DNA of 64,000 nt from Candidatus Rhodoferax mariagerensis (GCA_016719055.1 JADKAW010000025.1:1-64000); one strand, 5' to 3'; counted from the first letter of the stretch, positions 52,404 through 61,335 are shown. The notes: generated from the sequence alone by a model not told the origin. Numbers and translations are program-made.

Positions 52404-54032
52404 ATGAACCAAGCAACATCGTCAAGAGCCGACATTGCCGACTGGCGGCCTGAAGACACCCAATTCTGGGAATCAAAGGGTAAAAGCATTGCCTATCGCA
52501 ACCTGTGGATATCCATCCCCAATCTGCTGTGCGGCTTTGCCGTGTGGGCCATGTGGGGCATCATCACGGTGCAAATGTTGAACCTGGGCTTTCCCTTCAA
52601 GCCCACCGACATGTTTACCCTGACCGCGATTGCCGGGTTGATGGGTGCCACCATGCGTATTCCGGCCTCGTTCTTCATCCGGTTGGCCGGTGGGCGCAAC
52701 ACCATCTTTTTGACGTCGGCCATGCTGATCATTCCGGCGCTGTGGACCGGTATTGCCCTGCAAGACAAAAACACACCGCTGTGGGTGTTTCAGGCCTGTG
52801 CCTTCTTAAGTGGTATTGGCGGCGGCAACTTTGCCTGCTCCATGTCCAACATTTCGGGCTTTTTTCCCAAGCGCCTGCAAGGCACTGGCCTGGGGCTGAA
52901 CGCGGGCCTGGGCAACTTTGGTGTCACCACCATGCAGATTCTGATTCCGCTGGTGATGACGGTGGGCCTGTTTGGTGCCGTGGGTGGTGGCTCGATGGTG
53001 CTGACCAAGGACAGCGGCTGGATCATGGGCAAGATTCTGGCCGGCACCCCCACCTTCATTCAAAACGCCGGTTTTGTCTGGGTGGCGATTTTGCTGCCGC
53101 TGGTGGTGGCCGCCTGGTTTGGCATGAACAACCTGCTGCCCTTGTCGCCCAACTACGGCGGCACGCTGGCAGCGTTTGCCAAGATCATTTACTTGTGGGG
53201 TATTTCCTGCGTGATTGGCGCGCTCGGCCTGTACCTGTACCTGCCAGCACCGACCGGCCTGGGTTTGCTCAACATGTGGGTGGCCTTGCCGTTGACCATT
53301 GTGGCCACGCTGATGGCGATGAAACTGGCAGCTTTTGGCGAGATGAAGGGCAACATCGCCAAGCAGTTCGAGATTTTCAAGAACAAACACACCTGGTCAC
53401 TCACGCTGCTGTATATCGTGACCTTCGGCTCGTTCATCGGTTTTTCGATGGCGCTGCCCTTGTCGATCACCGTGATTTTTGGTGTCAGCCATGTGCCCGA
53501 TGCCGCTGGCATCATGCAACACACGCTGAAAAACCCCAATGCCCCGTCAGCGCTGACCTATGCCTGGATTGGACCGTTTGTCGGTGCGCTGATTCGCCCG
53601 GTGGGTGGCTGGATTTCTGACAAGGTGGGCGGCTCCATCGTCACCCAGGTGATTTCGGCCATCATGGTCGGAGCATCCGCCGGTGTGGGTTACGTGATGA
53701 TGCAGGCCTATGGTTCGGCCACACCAGAGCAGTATTTTTCGACCTTCATGTGGCTGTTTGTGCTGCTGTTTGCCGCCAGCGGCATTGGCAATGGTTCCAC
53801 CTTCCGCACCATTGGCGTGATTTTTGACCGACAGCAAGCCGGTCCGGTGCTGGGCTGGACCTCTGCGGTGGCCGCCTATGGTGCCTTTATTGCCCCGGTG
53901 GTGATTGGTGCTCAGATCAAAGCCGGTACGCCACAGACCGCCATGTACGGGTTTGCCATCTTTTACGCGCTGTGCCTGGTGCTGAACTGGTGGTTTTACC
54001 TGCGCGCCGGGTCTGAGATCAAGAACCCTTGA
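52404..54032 (+). CDS. narK: NarK2-type nitrate/nitrite antiporter (MFS)
   Basis: 542 residues and longer than NarK1 because of inserted loops. A cytoplasmic start with WRPEDTQFWESKGKSIAYRN matches E. coli NarK-like proteins. Nitrate signatures are GIGGGNFACSMSNISGFFPK and GLNAGLGNFGVTTMQ, with MRIPASFFIRLAGGRNTIFL in the MFS loop and RPVGGWISDKVGGSIV in the second half. It would exchange nitrate for nitrite during respiration. narG should follow in such clusters; instead a 7-kb minus-strand island intervenes. Confidence 0.93.
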   Translation: MNQATSSRADIADWRPEDTQFWESKGKSIAYRNLWISIPNLLCGFAVWAMWGIITVQMLNLGFPFKPTDMFTLTAIAGLMGATMRIPASFFIRLAGGRNTIFLTSAMLIIPALWTGIALQDKNTPLWVFQACAFLSGIGGGNFACSMSNISGFFPKRLQGTGLGLNAGLGNFGVTTMQILIPLVMTVGLFGAVGGGSMVLTKDSGWIMGKILAGTPTFIQNAGFVWVAILLPLVVAAWFGMNNLLPLSPNYGGTLAAFAKIIYLWGISCVIGALGLYLYLPAPTGLGLLNMWVALPLTIVATLMAMKLAAFGEMKGNIAKQFEIFKNKHTWSLTLLYIVTFGSFIGFSMALPLSITVIFGVSHVPDAAGIMQHTLKNPNAPSALTYAWIGPFVGALIRPVGGWISDKVGGSIVTQVISAIMVGASAGVGYVMMQAYGSATPEQYFSTFMWLFVLLFAASGIGNGSTFRTIGVIFDRQQAGPVLGWTSAVAAYGAFIAPVVIGAQIKAGTPQTAMYGFAIFYALCLVLNWWFYLRAGSEIKNP

Positions 54033-54038
54033 CCAAAA

Positions 54039-54054
54039 AGCGTCAGGTGACGCT
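54039..54054. terminator. hairpin after narK2
   Basis: AGCGTCA/TGACGCT with a two-base loop seven bases after the narK2 stop. No T tract follows, so termination is uncertain; it could stabilise the mRNA end. A second inverted repeat, CCTTCCCC/GGGGAAGG, lies at 54125-54145. Confidence 0.45.
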
Positions 54055-54220
54055 GGACCAACTTTCATGGTTGCACACCCACCCCAAATCATGAAACAGT
54101 GCAGGCTGCAAGCCCCCATCCCAGCCTTCCCCCAAAAGGGGAAGGAGCAAAACAAGACAGCAGGTATGCTGTGTTTCTCGTTCCCACTTTGGAGGGCGAT
54201 AGAGAGAGCTGGTTGATAAA

Positions 54221-54290
54221 ATTACTATTTCTTTCATAGCTGCCAACGCTTTATTCATAAGCGCTAGAGGCCAATTTAGCCTATAAAGAT
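54221..54290. repeat. dispersed Comamonad repeat, copy 8
   Basis: CATAGCTGCCAACGCTTTAT followed by CATAAGCGCTAGAGGCC. It sits exactly at the right edge of the restriction gene and may mark the left boundary of the island. Confidence 0.75.
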
Positions 54291-57049
54291 TAGACTGGCG
54301 CGGTGTCGCGCATCCACTGGCGCAGCCGGGCCAGGTCGTCAAAGTCAACCACCTCACCCAGGCTGCCGTCGTCCTGCACAATTTTGAAGCGCTGGGCATC
54401 CTTGGTCAAAAACAGCACCTTGCTGTAGGTTTTGGATTGGTGGCGGGCCTTGCGGTTGGCATCCTTGGTGTCGTGTTTGGTTTCCACCAGCCGGGTCAAG
54501 GGCGCGTCGCCGGGCTCGTGCGTCAGGCAAACCACAAAGTCGGGATAAAACATGTTGCGGCTGTCGCTGCGCATCAGGGCAATGCTGTAGGGCTTGCCCT
54601 GCGGGTTGCGGTGCCACCAGGCGACAAAGTCGGCGCGGTCCAGCGCTTTGGCAAACGCCAGCTCCTGGGTGTTGAACTCATAAGTGGCATCAAGGCGCGC
54701 CGTGCTGAAAACATCCCCCGTGGGCCGCCCTTGTCCATCCTGGGCAAACACATAGGTTTCGTTTTTGAACACCATCGCCGCCGACAGGGGCAGCGAGCTG
54801 GCCGCCAGCGCCACGGCGTCGGTGCTCGGGCACAGCACACCATAGATGTTTTTCCGGGAGGCTTGCAGTGGCTGGCTGGCTGGCATCAGCAGCGCATCAG
54901 GCAAGGGCTGGGCGCACACTTCACGCGCTTGGTTGGCCCACTGCGCCTGCAAGGCCTCTTGCAACTCGGGCAGCAGTTTGTGTACCACCCAGCAGGCCGC
55001 ATCGCGCGCCTGGGTGCGCAGGGCAGCAGGTGGCAGGCGTGGCGCGTCTTCGCGGTAGGCGTGGGCGCGCTCGATTTCCGGTTGTAGCCGCCGGGCCAGC
55101 TCGTCAATCAGATCAACCAGGTCTTGCTCTTCCAGGCCCATGCCAGCCAGTGCGTCTTCGGTGCGCTGCATCAGGGCGCTGCGGTCGGTCACTACCTGCA
55201 CGTTTTCCTCAAAGCTTTCACCGCTGAACAGTTCGGTACGGATTTCGCGCTCGGTCAGCAGGTTTAGCGCGGCGCGGGTGGCGACGCTTTTGACCTCCTC
55301 TGACAAATGCAGCGTGCGTGCGGCGGCACGAATGTCAAGCGCCAGCACGTCAAACACCGGCTTGACCTCGGTGATGAATTGCTGTGGTGTGGCGCGCTGG
55401 GCTACCGTGGGCAGCCGGGGGTAAGCACGCAGGCCATTCGCCTCCAGCGCGGCCAGCAGTTCGATGCGGTTGGCCGGTGCCTGGCTCCTGTGTGTGGCCA
55501 GGTTGCCGCTGGCAGTTTGCATCACGTCCAGCGCATCAAGTTCGTCCTTTTGCGCCATCGAGCCAAACAGTTCATGTGTCGCACCCACTTCAATATCAGG
55601 AGCTGCCAGCGCAGTATCCACGGGGGCTAGAGCCGCATTTAATGTATAAAAGGGCGGGCGCACCGTGCCGTCAGCGGCCAGTGTGGGCAGCAGGCCAATG
55701 TCATAACCCAGCGGCGTTTGCGGGGTGACGTGGTTGCTCAGGCACACGCCGCCGTGCGCGGTGCGGCGCATCTGCAACTCTTCAATTTGCCCTTCCAGTT
55801 GCGACATCACCGCTTTGGTGGCGGCAGCCGCGTCGGCAAAACCGGCCTGCGACTGCGCATTGGCCAGAAAAATATAGGCCGTATCCAGCTCCGCCGGGGC
55901 ACTGTAGGCTTGCGGAAAAGCCCGCTGCAATTCACCCGGCACACGCATCACCCGGCCAATGAACTGCATGGCAAAGTCTTCATCGTTGACTGATTTGGTC
56001 GATGCCAGCACAAAGGCGCGCGGCGCGTCAAAGCCGGTGCCTGCGGCCTGCTTGAAAATCAGCACCTCGATGGCGGTGTTGACCGCAATGGCGGCCATCA
56101 TCACCGGGTCGGGCTCCTCGGCCGAGTGCATCGCCACCGCGTTGGGCGCAATCGCCAGCTCTTTGGTTAAAAAGTCATAGGCTTCACGAATGGCCGCATC
56201 ACCATTGGCCACCTGCACCAGCAGCAACGGAATGGTGGCCAGCCCACGGCTTTTAAGCAACTGGCCAATGTGCTGGTTGCGCCGCCAGGCCCGGCGCAGC
56301 ACGGTCAGCTTCAGGTCGGTGATGCCCTGCATTGAGTCGCGCAGGTCATACACCACGGTTTCCAGCCAGGGCTTGTTCAGCCGCTCGGCCACCACGTCGG
56401 CGCGGCTCACGCTAAAGGCCTTGAATGCGATGTTGCCGGCGCTGGCAATAAAGTCGTTGAGCTGCGCGTCCTTGGGTGTGGCGCTGGCCATCAGCAAATA
56501 GTCGGCCCCCAGCCATTTCACAAAACGGCCAAACTCGGTGGCCAGGTGCAGCGCAATGTGTGCCTCATCGACGATCAGGCCAATCGCCAGGCCACGGGAG
56601 CGCGCCAAAGCAAAGTAAGCCGCCAGGCTGCGCTCGCCGTCGTCAGATTTGTCGGTGTAGTGCGCCTTGTGCGATTTGGCGCTGGCCACGCCTTGCACGG
56701 TCGATACCAGCACCTGCCCGGCCTCGGGGGTTTCGTTGCGGGCCACCGCCAGGTGCCTGGCAATCAGCCCGGTCTCGGTCGATTGGCTGTCAAGCGTGTC
56801 CACGGTTTGCGCCACCAGGTTGACATACGGCACAAACCACAGCCACAGCACCTCGTTGGTTTTGCTGACCTGCTCCAGGATTTTTGTCAGCATGAAGGTT
56901 TTGCCCGAACCCGTGGGGCTGCGCAGCAGGCAAGGCGGGCGCGGACTTTCTGCCAATGCCCCACACACGCCGTGAATGATGCGCGCCTGGAACTGCTTGG
57001 GTGAAAAACTGGCCGACTGTGGCGCAGTGATGGGGGTGACAAGCGTCAT
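54290..57049 (-). CDS. type III restriction enzyme R-like protein (DEAD/DEAH helicase-nuclease)
   Basis: 919 residues from ATG 57049; the longer frame overlaps the neighbouring toxin gene and is rejected. Superfamily 2 helicase motifs are Walker A SPTGSGKT (44-51), DEAH in LIVDEAHIAL (about 160), MASATP, and motif VI in FIGRVMRVPGE. A C-terminal PD-(D/E)XK-like nuclease part has FYPDFVVCLTHE and LVETKHDTKDAN. This is the restriction and translocation subunit layout of type III systems; the modification gene lies upstream, interrupted by a toxin-antitoxin pair. Part of the middle (about 467-487) is encoded by a dispersed-repeat copy. Confidence 0.85.
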   Translation of the reverse strand: MTLVTPITAPQSASFSPKQFQARIIHGVCGALAESPRPPCLLRSPTGSGKTFMLTKILEQVSKTNEVLWLWFVPYVNLVAQTVDTLDSQSTETGLIARHLAVARNETPEAGQVLVSTVQGVASAKSHKAHYTDKSDDGERSLAAYFALARSRGLAIGLIVDEAHIALHLATEFGRFVKWLGADYLLMASATPKDAQLNDFIASAGNIAFKAFSVSRADVVAERLNKPWLETVVYDLRDSMQGITDLKLTVLRRAWRRNQHIGQLLKSRGLATIPLLLVQVANGDAAIREAYDFLTKELAIAPNAVAMHSAEEPDPVMMAAIAVNTAIEVLIFKQAAGTGFDAPRAFVLASTKSVNDEDFAMQFIGRVMRVPGELQRAFPQAYSAPAELDTAYIFLANAQSQAGFADAAAATKAVMSQLEGQIEELQMRRTAHGGVCLSNHVTPQTPLGYDIGLLPTLAADGTVRPPFYTLNAALAPVDTALAAPDIEVGATHELFGSMAQKDELDALDVMQTASGNLATHRSQAPANRIELLAALEANGLRAYPRLPTVAQRATPQQFITEVKPVFDVLALDIRAAARTLHLSEEVKSVATRAALNLLTEREIRTELFSGESFEENVQVVTDRSALMQRTEDALAGMGLEEQDLVDLIDELARRLQPEIERAHAYREDAPRLPPAALRTQARDAACWVVHKLLPELQEALQAQWANQAREVCAQPLPDALLMPASQPLQASRKNIYGVLCPSTDAVALAASSLPLSAAMVFKNETYVFAQDGQGRPTGDVFSTARLDATYEFNTQELAFAKALDRADFVAWWHRNPQGKPYSIALMRSDSRNMFYPDFVVCLTHEPGDAPLTRLVETKHDTKDANRKARHQSKTYSKVLFLTKDAQRFKIVQDDGSLGEVVDFDDLARLRQWMRDTAPV
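55592..55650. repeat. dispersed Comamonad repeat, copy 9, inside the restriction gene
   Basis: GGAGCTGCCAGCGCAGTAT and ACGGGGGCTAGAGCCGC match the intergenic copy at 59557 (GCTGCTAGCGCAATT, ACGGGGGCTAGC). It is translated in frame as part of the protein. Confidence 0.7.
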
Positions 57050-57062
57050 GTCGGGTGGCCGG

Positions 57063-57356
57063 TCAATGCCTGCCACTGCCGAAACCTGGTGTTTGGCGCT
57101 GGTGACGGACGACCAAAAAACGCAGTGTGTCGCCTTTGGCGCTGTAAACCACTGAATAGGGAAACCCATGCAAAGGATAGGCGCGTTTGCCAAGTTTTGT
57201 GGGTGTGCCAAAACCCGGGTTGTCGATGATGAGACGTGCCACCCGCTCAAACTCATTCAGAAAACGGGTGGCAATGTGTACACCGGCACTTTGTGTGTAA
57301 AAGTCAACTGCATTGGCGACATCCTGGCTGGCGCCAGCGTGCATGGATCGCTTCAT
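57063..57356 (-). CDS. RelE/ParE-family toxin
   Basis: 97 residues with the ParE/RelE pattern: ASQDVANAVDFYTQSAGVHI at the N-terminal helices, VARLIIDNPGFGTPTKLGKR, and the core strand YPLHGFPYSVVYSAKGDTLR followed by LVVRHQRQTPGFG. Members block gyrase or cleave mRNA on ribosomes. The gene overlaps its antitoxin by four bases, the usual coupling, and lies between the type III R and M genes. Confidence 0.88.
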   Translation of the reverse strand: MKRSMHAGASQDVANAVDFYTQSAGVHIATRFLNEFERVARLIIDNPGFGTPTKLGKRAYPLHGFPYSVVYSAKGDTLRFLVVRHQRQTPGFGSGRH

Positions 57357-57583
57357 GTGGTCAACCGGGCACGCAGTTGGATCATGGCCTCTTCAAAGGG
57401 GATTTCCTGCGCCAAGCCGGCTTCCAGGTCCGCCTCGCGCTGATCCGCCACTTGTTCCCAGGCGGCTTCGACCTCCGGGTCGGTGTCAAGGCTATTGATC
57501 AGCCGCTCCAGCAAGTGGTTGCGCTCGGCGGGGGTGAGCTGCATCACTTGGGCTTCTACATATTCAAGCTGGCTCATCTGCAT
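57353..57583 (-). CDS. addiction module antitoxin (PF09720-type)
   Basis: 76 residues from the ATG at 57583, chosen for a GGAGG site five bases upstream. The helical protein has VEAQVMQLTPAERNHLLERL and a region EVEAAWEQVADQREADLEAG typical of the short Unstab_antitox family paired with ParE/RelE toxins. The continuation to 57655 is not supported. Confidence 0.85.
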   Translation of the reverse strand: MQMSQLEYVEAQVMQLTPAERNHLLERLINSLDTDPEVEAAWEQVADQREADLEAGLAQEIPFEEAMIQLRARLTT

Positions 57584-57624
57584 GGGGACCTCCGGGGTGG
57601 TTGAAACGGGTTTGACAGGGGAAA

Positions 57625-59551
57625 TCATAGCGACTGCGGCGCACTCTGCGGCCATGTCTGTGCTTTGCGCCGGGGCATCACCTGAGCGTGCAGCAATGCC
57701 TTTTGCAAGGACAGGCTTTCTACCTCGCGCCCCAGCGCAGCAAAGTGCTCACGCACGGTGGCGGGGCGGGTGCTGTACACGCGCAGTTGGCGGCATGGCA
57801 GCACAGCCATGGCATCCAGGGCGGCGCGCGTCAGCTTGTGGCACAGCACCGTGAGCACACCGTCGCCGGCGTTTTGCACCAGGATTTTGATGCCCTGATC
57901 TGCCGCGGGCACGGGTCGGGCCACCTGGCCCAGGCGCAGCGTGAGCAACTGAAAGGCTTGCACGCAACTGGCATCAAACGGCGCATCACCGGGGGCGAGC
58001 CGGTCAAGTTGCAGGTAGGCAAAGCTGTTGTGGGCCAGCGCGGCATCGGACGCAATCACCTTGCTGATGCGGGCGGCGCAGACATCGCGGCACAGATTTT
58101 TGCCGGGCTCTTTGGTTGTGGCCTCGGTGCTGCTGCACAAGATGAATTTGCGTGGTGTGGCCTCGGGTTCCAAGGCGTTGAGCGCCAGCACCGCGTGGCC
58201 GGTGGTGCCGCTGCCGGCAAAAAAATCCAGCACGGTGTCGCCGGGGCGGCTGGCTTGGCTGATCAGGCCCTGAATGAGGGACAGCGGTTTGGGGTACGGA
58301 AAGGCCGGTTGCCAAACAGTTTCTGCGACTTGCCACGCGCCTTCCTGGCTGGTTGCAGAACACCAGACTTCCGTTTCAGCTTCCAGTGTCGCCATCTTCA
58401 AATTGTCCGGCAATCCAACTGCTCAAAGGGGCCTGCCTGTTTGCTCAAATCTGCCTTCCAAGCTTTGCACGACGGGCGACCAAATCCAACCGGTTTGCCT
58501 ACCCAAAACTCGAGGTCGGCAATTCGCGCAACAGCGACGTTTCCTTTTGGGCAGCATCGCCAGAATCAATGGCTCAAGGCGGCGCGTCCATCGTGTTCCA
58601 TCACTTCCTCTGGCGTTCTTTGGAAAATAAATCAGCTTGGTGGCAACCTACGGATCAATTCCTGCCAGGCCGTCCAGTGCGGCCTGAATCGGGTTTCGTC
58701 ACCTTCTTTCACCGGCTTTCAGTCGCATATCGCCAAACGCTTTCGGGACTGCCGGGGTCGCAGGGATACCAATAACCGGTTTCGGGTTCTGAATCGGGTA
58801 GTAGAGTTTTGGGCGTTCAATGAAAACCCCAAGGTTATGTCACCTGTGCGACCAATCACCACGCAGGTCATTGTCGGGGTTGCCAAACATCTCGTAGCTT
58901 GGTGTCAAATCCATTGAACTTGAAGCCTGCGTTGCCATAAATCAGCACATGTTCATGGTCAACCGACAAAAAGCACTGTTGATCAGCGTTGGAGCCTTGC
59001 CGGGTGCGCCAGGTGAGGCTGCCCAGGCGCCGCCCCGGCAGCACCTCGTCCATCAGCAACTCCAGCCTTGACCGGTTTTCATCGTTGATGCTGACCATGA
59101 TCACGCCGTCTTGCGTCAGCAAATCCTTGGCCAGCGTGAGCCGCTGGTACAAAAATTCGAGCCACTGGCTGTGCCGCCAGCGGTCGTTCTGGCCGACATA
59201 GCGGTCGTTATAAACCCAGTCCTTGTTGCCGGTGTTGTAGGGCGGGTCGATGTAGATGACGCGGATTTTGCCGGCGTGGGTGCTTTTGAGCAGGCGCAAG
59301 GCATCGAAGTTGTCGCCTTCGATGATCAGGTTGGGCGTGCCCGGCCCGGTGATTTTGTCCAGGCCATGCGAGTCGGCCTCCACCAGCCGCGGCAGCACGA
59401 TATTGGCGTTCAGTGCCGCGTCGCGCTCGATGGCGCTGCTTTCCCAGTACAGCCCGAGTTTTTGCCGGGTCAGGTGCTCGGTCAGCAGGCGGCGCAGTTG
59501 CGGTGCGCTCAAATGTTCCAGCTTGTGCAGCAGGTCGGTCGGGGTGGTCAT
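57625..59551 (-). pseudogene. type III DNA methyltransferase (mod), multiply frameshifted
   Basis: The N-terminal 215 codons (59551-58905) and C-terminal 262 codons (58413-57625) are intact. The first part has NLIIEGDNFDALRLLKS, VIYIDPPYNTGNKDWVYND (catalytic DPPY near 102) and MVSINDENRSRLELLMDEV. The second has FPYPKPLSLIQGLISQA and VLDFFAGSGTTGHAVL (AdoMet-binding). DPPY before FxGxG is the beta-class order. Between 58414 and 58905 the expected residues can be followed only by changing frame several times (FGNPDNDLRGDW, YYPIQNP, PKAFGDMRLKAGE, HWTAWQELIRR, EEVMEHDGR). Either this stretch was badly sequenced or the modification gene is dead. Confidence 0.8.
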
Positions 59552-59556
59552 GGATG

Positions 59557-59612
59557 ATATATTTTTGATAGCTGCTAGCGCAATTAGGACGGGGGCTAGC
59601 GGTTGATTTGTT
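59557..59612. repeat. dispersed Comamonad repeat, copy 10
   Basis: TTTGATAGCTGCTAGCGCAA and GACGGGGGCTAGCGG between mod and the MazF-type toxin gene. Confidence 0.75.
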
Positions 59613-59676
59613 ACAAATTCACTGGCTCTGAGCAGCCATTTGAGCTGTTCAACGCAGGCGATGCAAAGCCATGCTT

Positions 59677-60021
59677 TCAGTCCTTTGGCAGGCGCAATAC
59701 ACGGCGCAATGCCTCTTCAACCGCGTGCAGGTCCTGGGCGCTGAGCCGGCCGAGTTTGCGTTGCAGACGGCTTTTATCGACTGCGCGGATGTGTTCAATG
59801 CGTGCCTTGCTGCTGGCCCCGGCCGATGGCACGGCGATCAGCAGCGGCGGGGCTGCCGGTGTGGCCGTGGTGGTCAGCGGAATGACCACGACCGTTTTGC
59901 GGTGCTGGTTGATTTCGCTGGCGGACAAGACAAAGCAAGGGCGGGTCTTGGCGATTTCAGCGCCGCGCGTGGGGTCAAGCTCTACCCAATACACATCGCC
60001 TCGTTCGACACTGGCGGTCAT
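59677..60021 (-). CDS. MazF/PemK-family toxin endoribonuclease
   Basis: 114 residues with the PemK/MazF beta-barrel signature: RGDVYWVELDPTRGAEIAKT, RPCFVLSASEINQHRKTVVV, IPLTTTATPAAPPLLIAVP and the LSAQDLHAVEEALRRVL end. The family cleaves mRNA at short sites. It overlaps its antitoxin gene by four bases and is downstream of it. Confidence 0.93.
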   Translation of the reverse strand: MTASVERGDVYWVELDPTRGAEIAKTRPCFVLSASEINQHRKTVVVIPLTTTATPAAPPLLIAVPSAGASSKARIEHIRAVDKSRLQRKLGRLSAQDLHAVEEALRRVLRLPKD

Positions 60022-60368
60022 GGGTTTTGCGCCTGCGCCTGGGCTGCTGCAAAGTCGCGCTCAAACGCTTCGGCGTTGAAATCCGCATCGTCATCGGGCG
60101 TATCGGTGGTGAGTGAGGCCGCTACCCATTGCGCCGCCTCTGCTGTCAGGGCGGGTTGACCGGACTCCAGCTCAGTCAGGGTTTGGGCTGCCTGCGCCAG
60201 TGCCAGACTTTCCCGATCCAGCTCCGAGCGCAGCAAGTCCAGCAAAAAACGGCTGCGCTGGCGCGAGGGCACCACTTGCGCAAAGCGCTGGGCCAGGTCG
60301 TCAGGCAAGCGCACAAGCAGTTGCTGCGGTTTTGCACCAGAACTTGAAGAATGGGTTGAAGTTGTCAT
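60018..60368 (-). CDS. ribbon-helix-helix-like antitoxin of MazF/PemK
   Basis: 116 residues from ATG 60368. QQLLVRLPDDLAQRFAQVVP and SRQRSRFLLDLLRSEL form the DNA-binding part of a CopG/RHH-type antitoxin. The acidic C-terminal end (DTPDDDADFNAEAFERDFAA) should bind the toxin. A TTG two codons upstream is an alternative start. Confidence 0.85.
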   Translation of the reverse strand: MTTSTHSSSSGAKPQQLLVRLPDDLAQRFAQVVPSRQRSRFLLDLLRSELDRESLALAQAAQTLTELESGQPALTAEAAQWVAASLTTDTPDDDADFNAEAFERDFAAAQAQAQNP

Positions 60369-60450
60369 GATCAAGCGGTATCTGTTATCAAGATAGCAAT
60401 ATACATGATTGACGAAATTTTGAAATCAGCGCCAGCGGCCAATTTTGTTG

Positions 60451-60849
60451 TCATTCGTACCAGTTTTCAACACGCAGCTCAGGCACGCGGTCAAATTCGC
60501 GGGTGTTGCGGGTGACGAGGGTCAACTGGCGCGACAGGGCCACGCCTGCCACCTGCACGTCGTAGGGGCCAATCGGGGTGCCAAGTGACTGCAAATGGGC
60601 TCGCACCAGGCCGGCTTGTCGCGCTGCAGCGTGGTCAAAGTCAAGCACGGTGTAGCGGCTACAAATCTCGCGCAGGTAGCGTTCCATCAGGGTGCGGTTG
60701 TTTGATTTGACCATGCCAAATTCAAGTTCAAACAGGTTGATGCAGCTCACCGCCAGGTCGGCATCGGGCTGTTGCGACAGGCGTGCCAGGCAGTTGCCAG
60801 CGCGCTTGAAGGTGTAGATCAGCGTGTCGGTGTCGAGCAGGTATTTCAA
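60451..60849 (-). CDS. vapC: VapC-family PIN-domain toxin RNase
   Basis: 132 residues with PIN acidic residues: YLLDTDTLIYTFK (Asp6 region), INLFELEFGM (Glu near 43), IGPYDVQVAGVAL (Asp near 99) and LVTRNTREFDRV. The VapC group cleaves tRNA or rRNA. It overlaps the antitoxin gene by four bases. Confidence 0.92.
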   Translation of the reverse strand: MKYLLDTDTLIYTFKRAGNCLARLSQQPDADLAVSCINLFELEFGMVKSNNRTLMERYLREICSRYTVLDFDHAAARQAGLVRAHLQSLGTPIGPYDVQVAGVALSRQLTLVTRNTREFDRVPELRVENWYE

Positions 60850-61106
60850 AATGACTCCTTTGGCGTGTCTTTACCCACACCCGCATTTCTGTCAAGCAGC
60901 AGCGCGTCCCAGCCGTCCGGTCCCTCATCCGGGCCACGCAAGTGGTCAATCTCGGCAAAAAACGCGTCCCAGCTTTGGCTTTGCCGCTGGCGCTCTTCAA
61001 TGGCGAACTTGCCAAACCATTGGCTGACCGAAACTTTTGCGCGCTCGGCGGCGCGTTTGGCGGCATCGAGTGCGCTGTCTTCGACGTAAATGGTGACCTG
61101 GCCCAT
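60846..61106 (-). CDS. vapB: VapB-type antitoxin
   Basis: 86 residues from ATG 61106 (MGQVTIYVEDSALDAAKRAA). An RHH-like N-terminus with VSVSQWFGKFAIEERQRQSQ precedes a toxin-binding tail (WDAFFAEIDHLRGPDEG). The longer frame to 61154 is rejected as it lacks homology. Confidence 0.87.
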   Translation of the reverse strand: MGQVTIYVEDSALDAAKRAAERAKVSVSQWFGKFAIEERQRQSQSWDAFFAEIDHLRGPDEGPDGWDALLLDRNAGVGKDTPKESF

Positions 61107-61205
61107 GGCATCACTCCGGTTGTACAAGGAGACGCAAGTATAAGTGTGCTGCACTTATATGTGCTGGACAAGGGCCGGCTTGAAGCGCTAGCAGCAAGGC
61201 CGGGG

Positions 61206-61310
61206 TAGTTCTGAGGAACTATCCGGTTGACCATTTGCATAGTTCCATCGCTCTGCCCAAGCTGTACTTCAGAGGGATAGCGCCAAAGCAGCCTCAAACC
61301 TAAAGTTCTG
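61206..61310 (+). promoter_or_regulatory. narG upstream promoter, duplicate of the narK1 promoter
   Basis: TAGTTCT (61206), two bases, GGAACTA (61215), TAGTTCC (61240), TTCAGAGGGATAGCGCC (61268) and ACCTAAAGT (61298) repeat the narK1 block with identical offsets 0, 34, 62 and 92. The 7-2-7 box pair suggests NarL control. Bases in between differ, pointing to selection on the sites or an older duplication. Confidence 0.75.
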
Positions 61311-61335
61311 TCACCCCAGTACAGGAGCCAGCGAC

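Noticed and set aside
54120..54150. terminator CCTTCCCC/GGGGAAGG after narK2
   Set aside because: A real inverted repeat but without a T tract on either side; kept only as a note under the narK2 hairpin.
57688..58917. 409-codon plus-strand ORF opposite mod
   Set aside because: Runs antisense to the methyltransferase, including the frameshifted part; no domain is recognisable.
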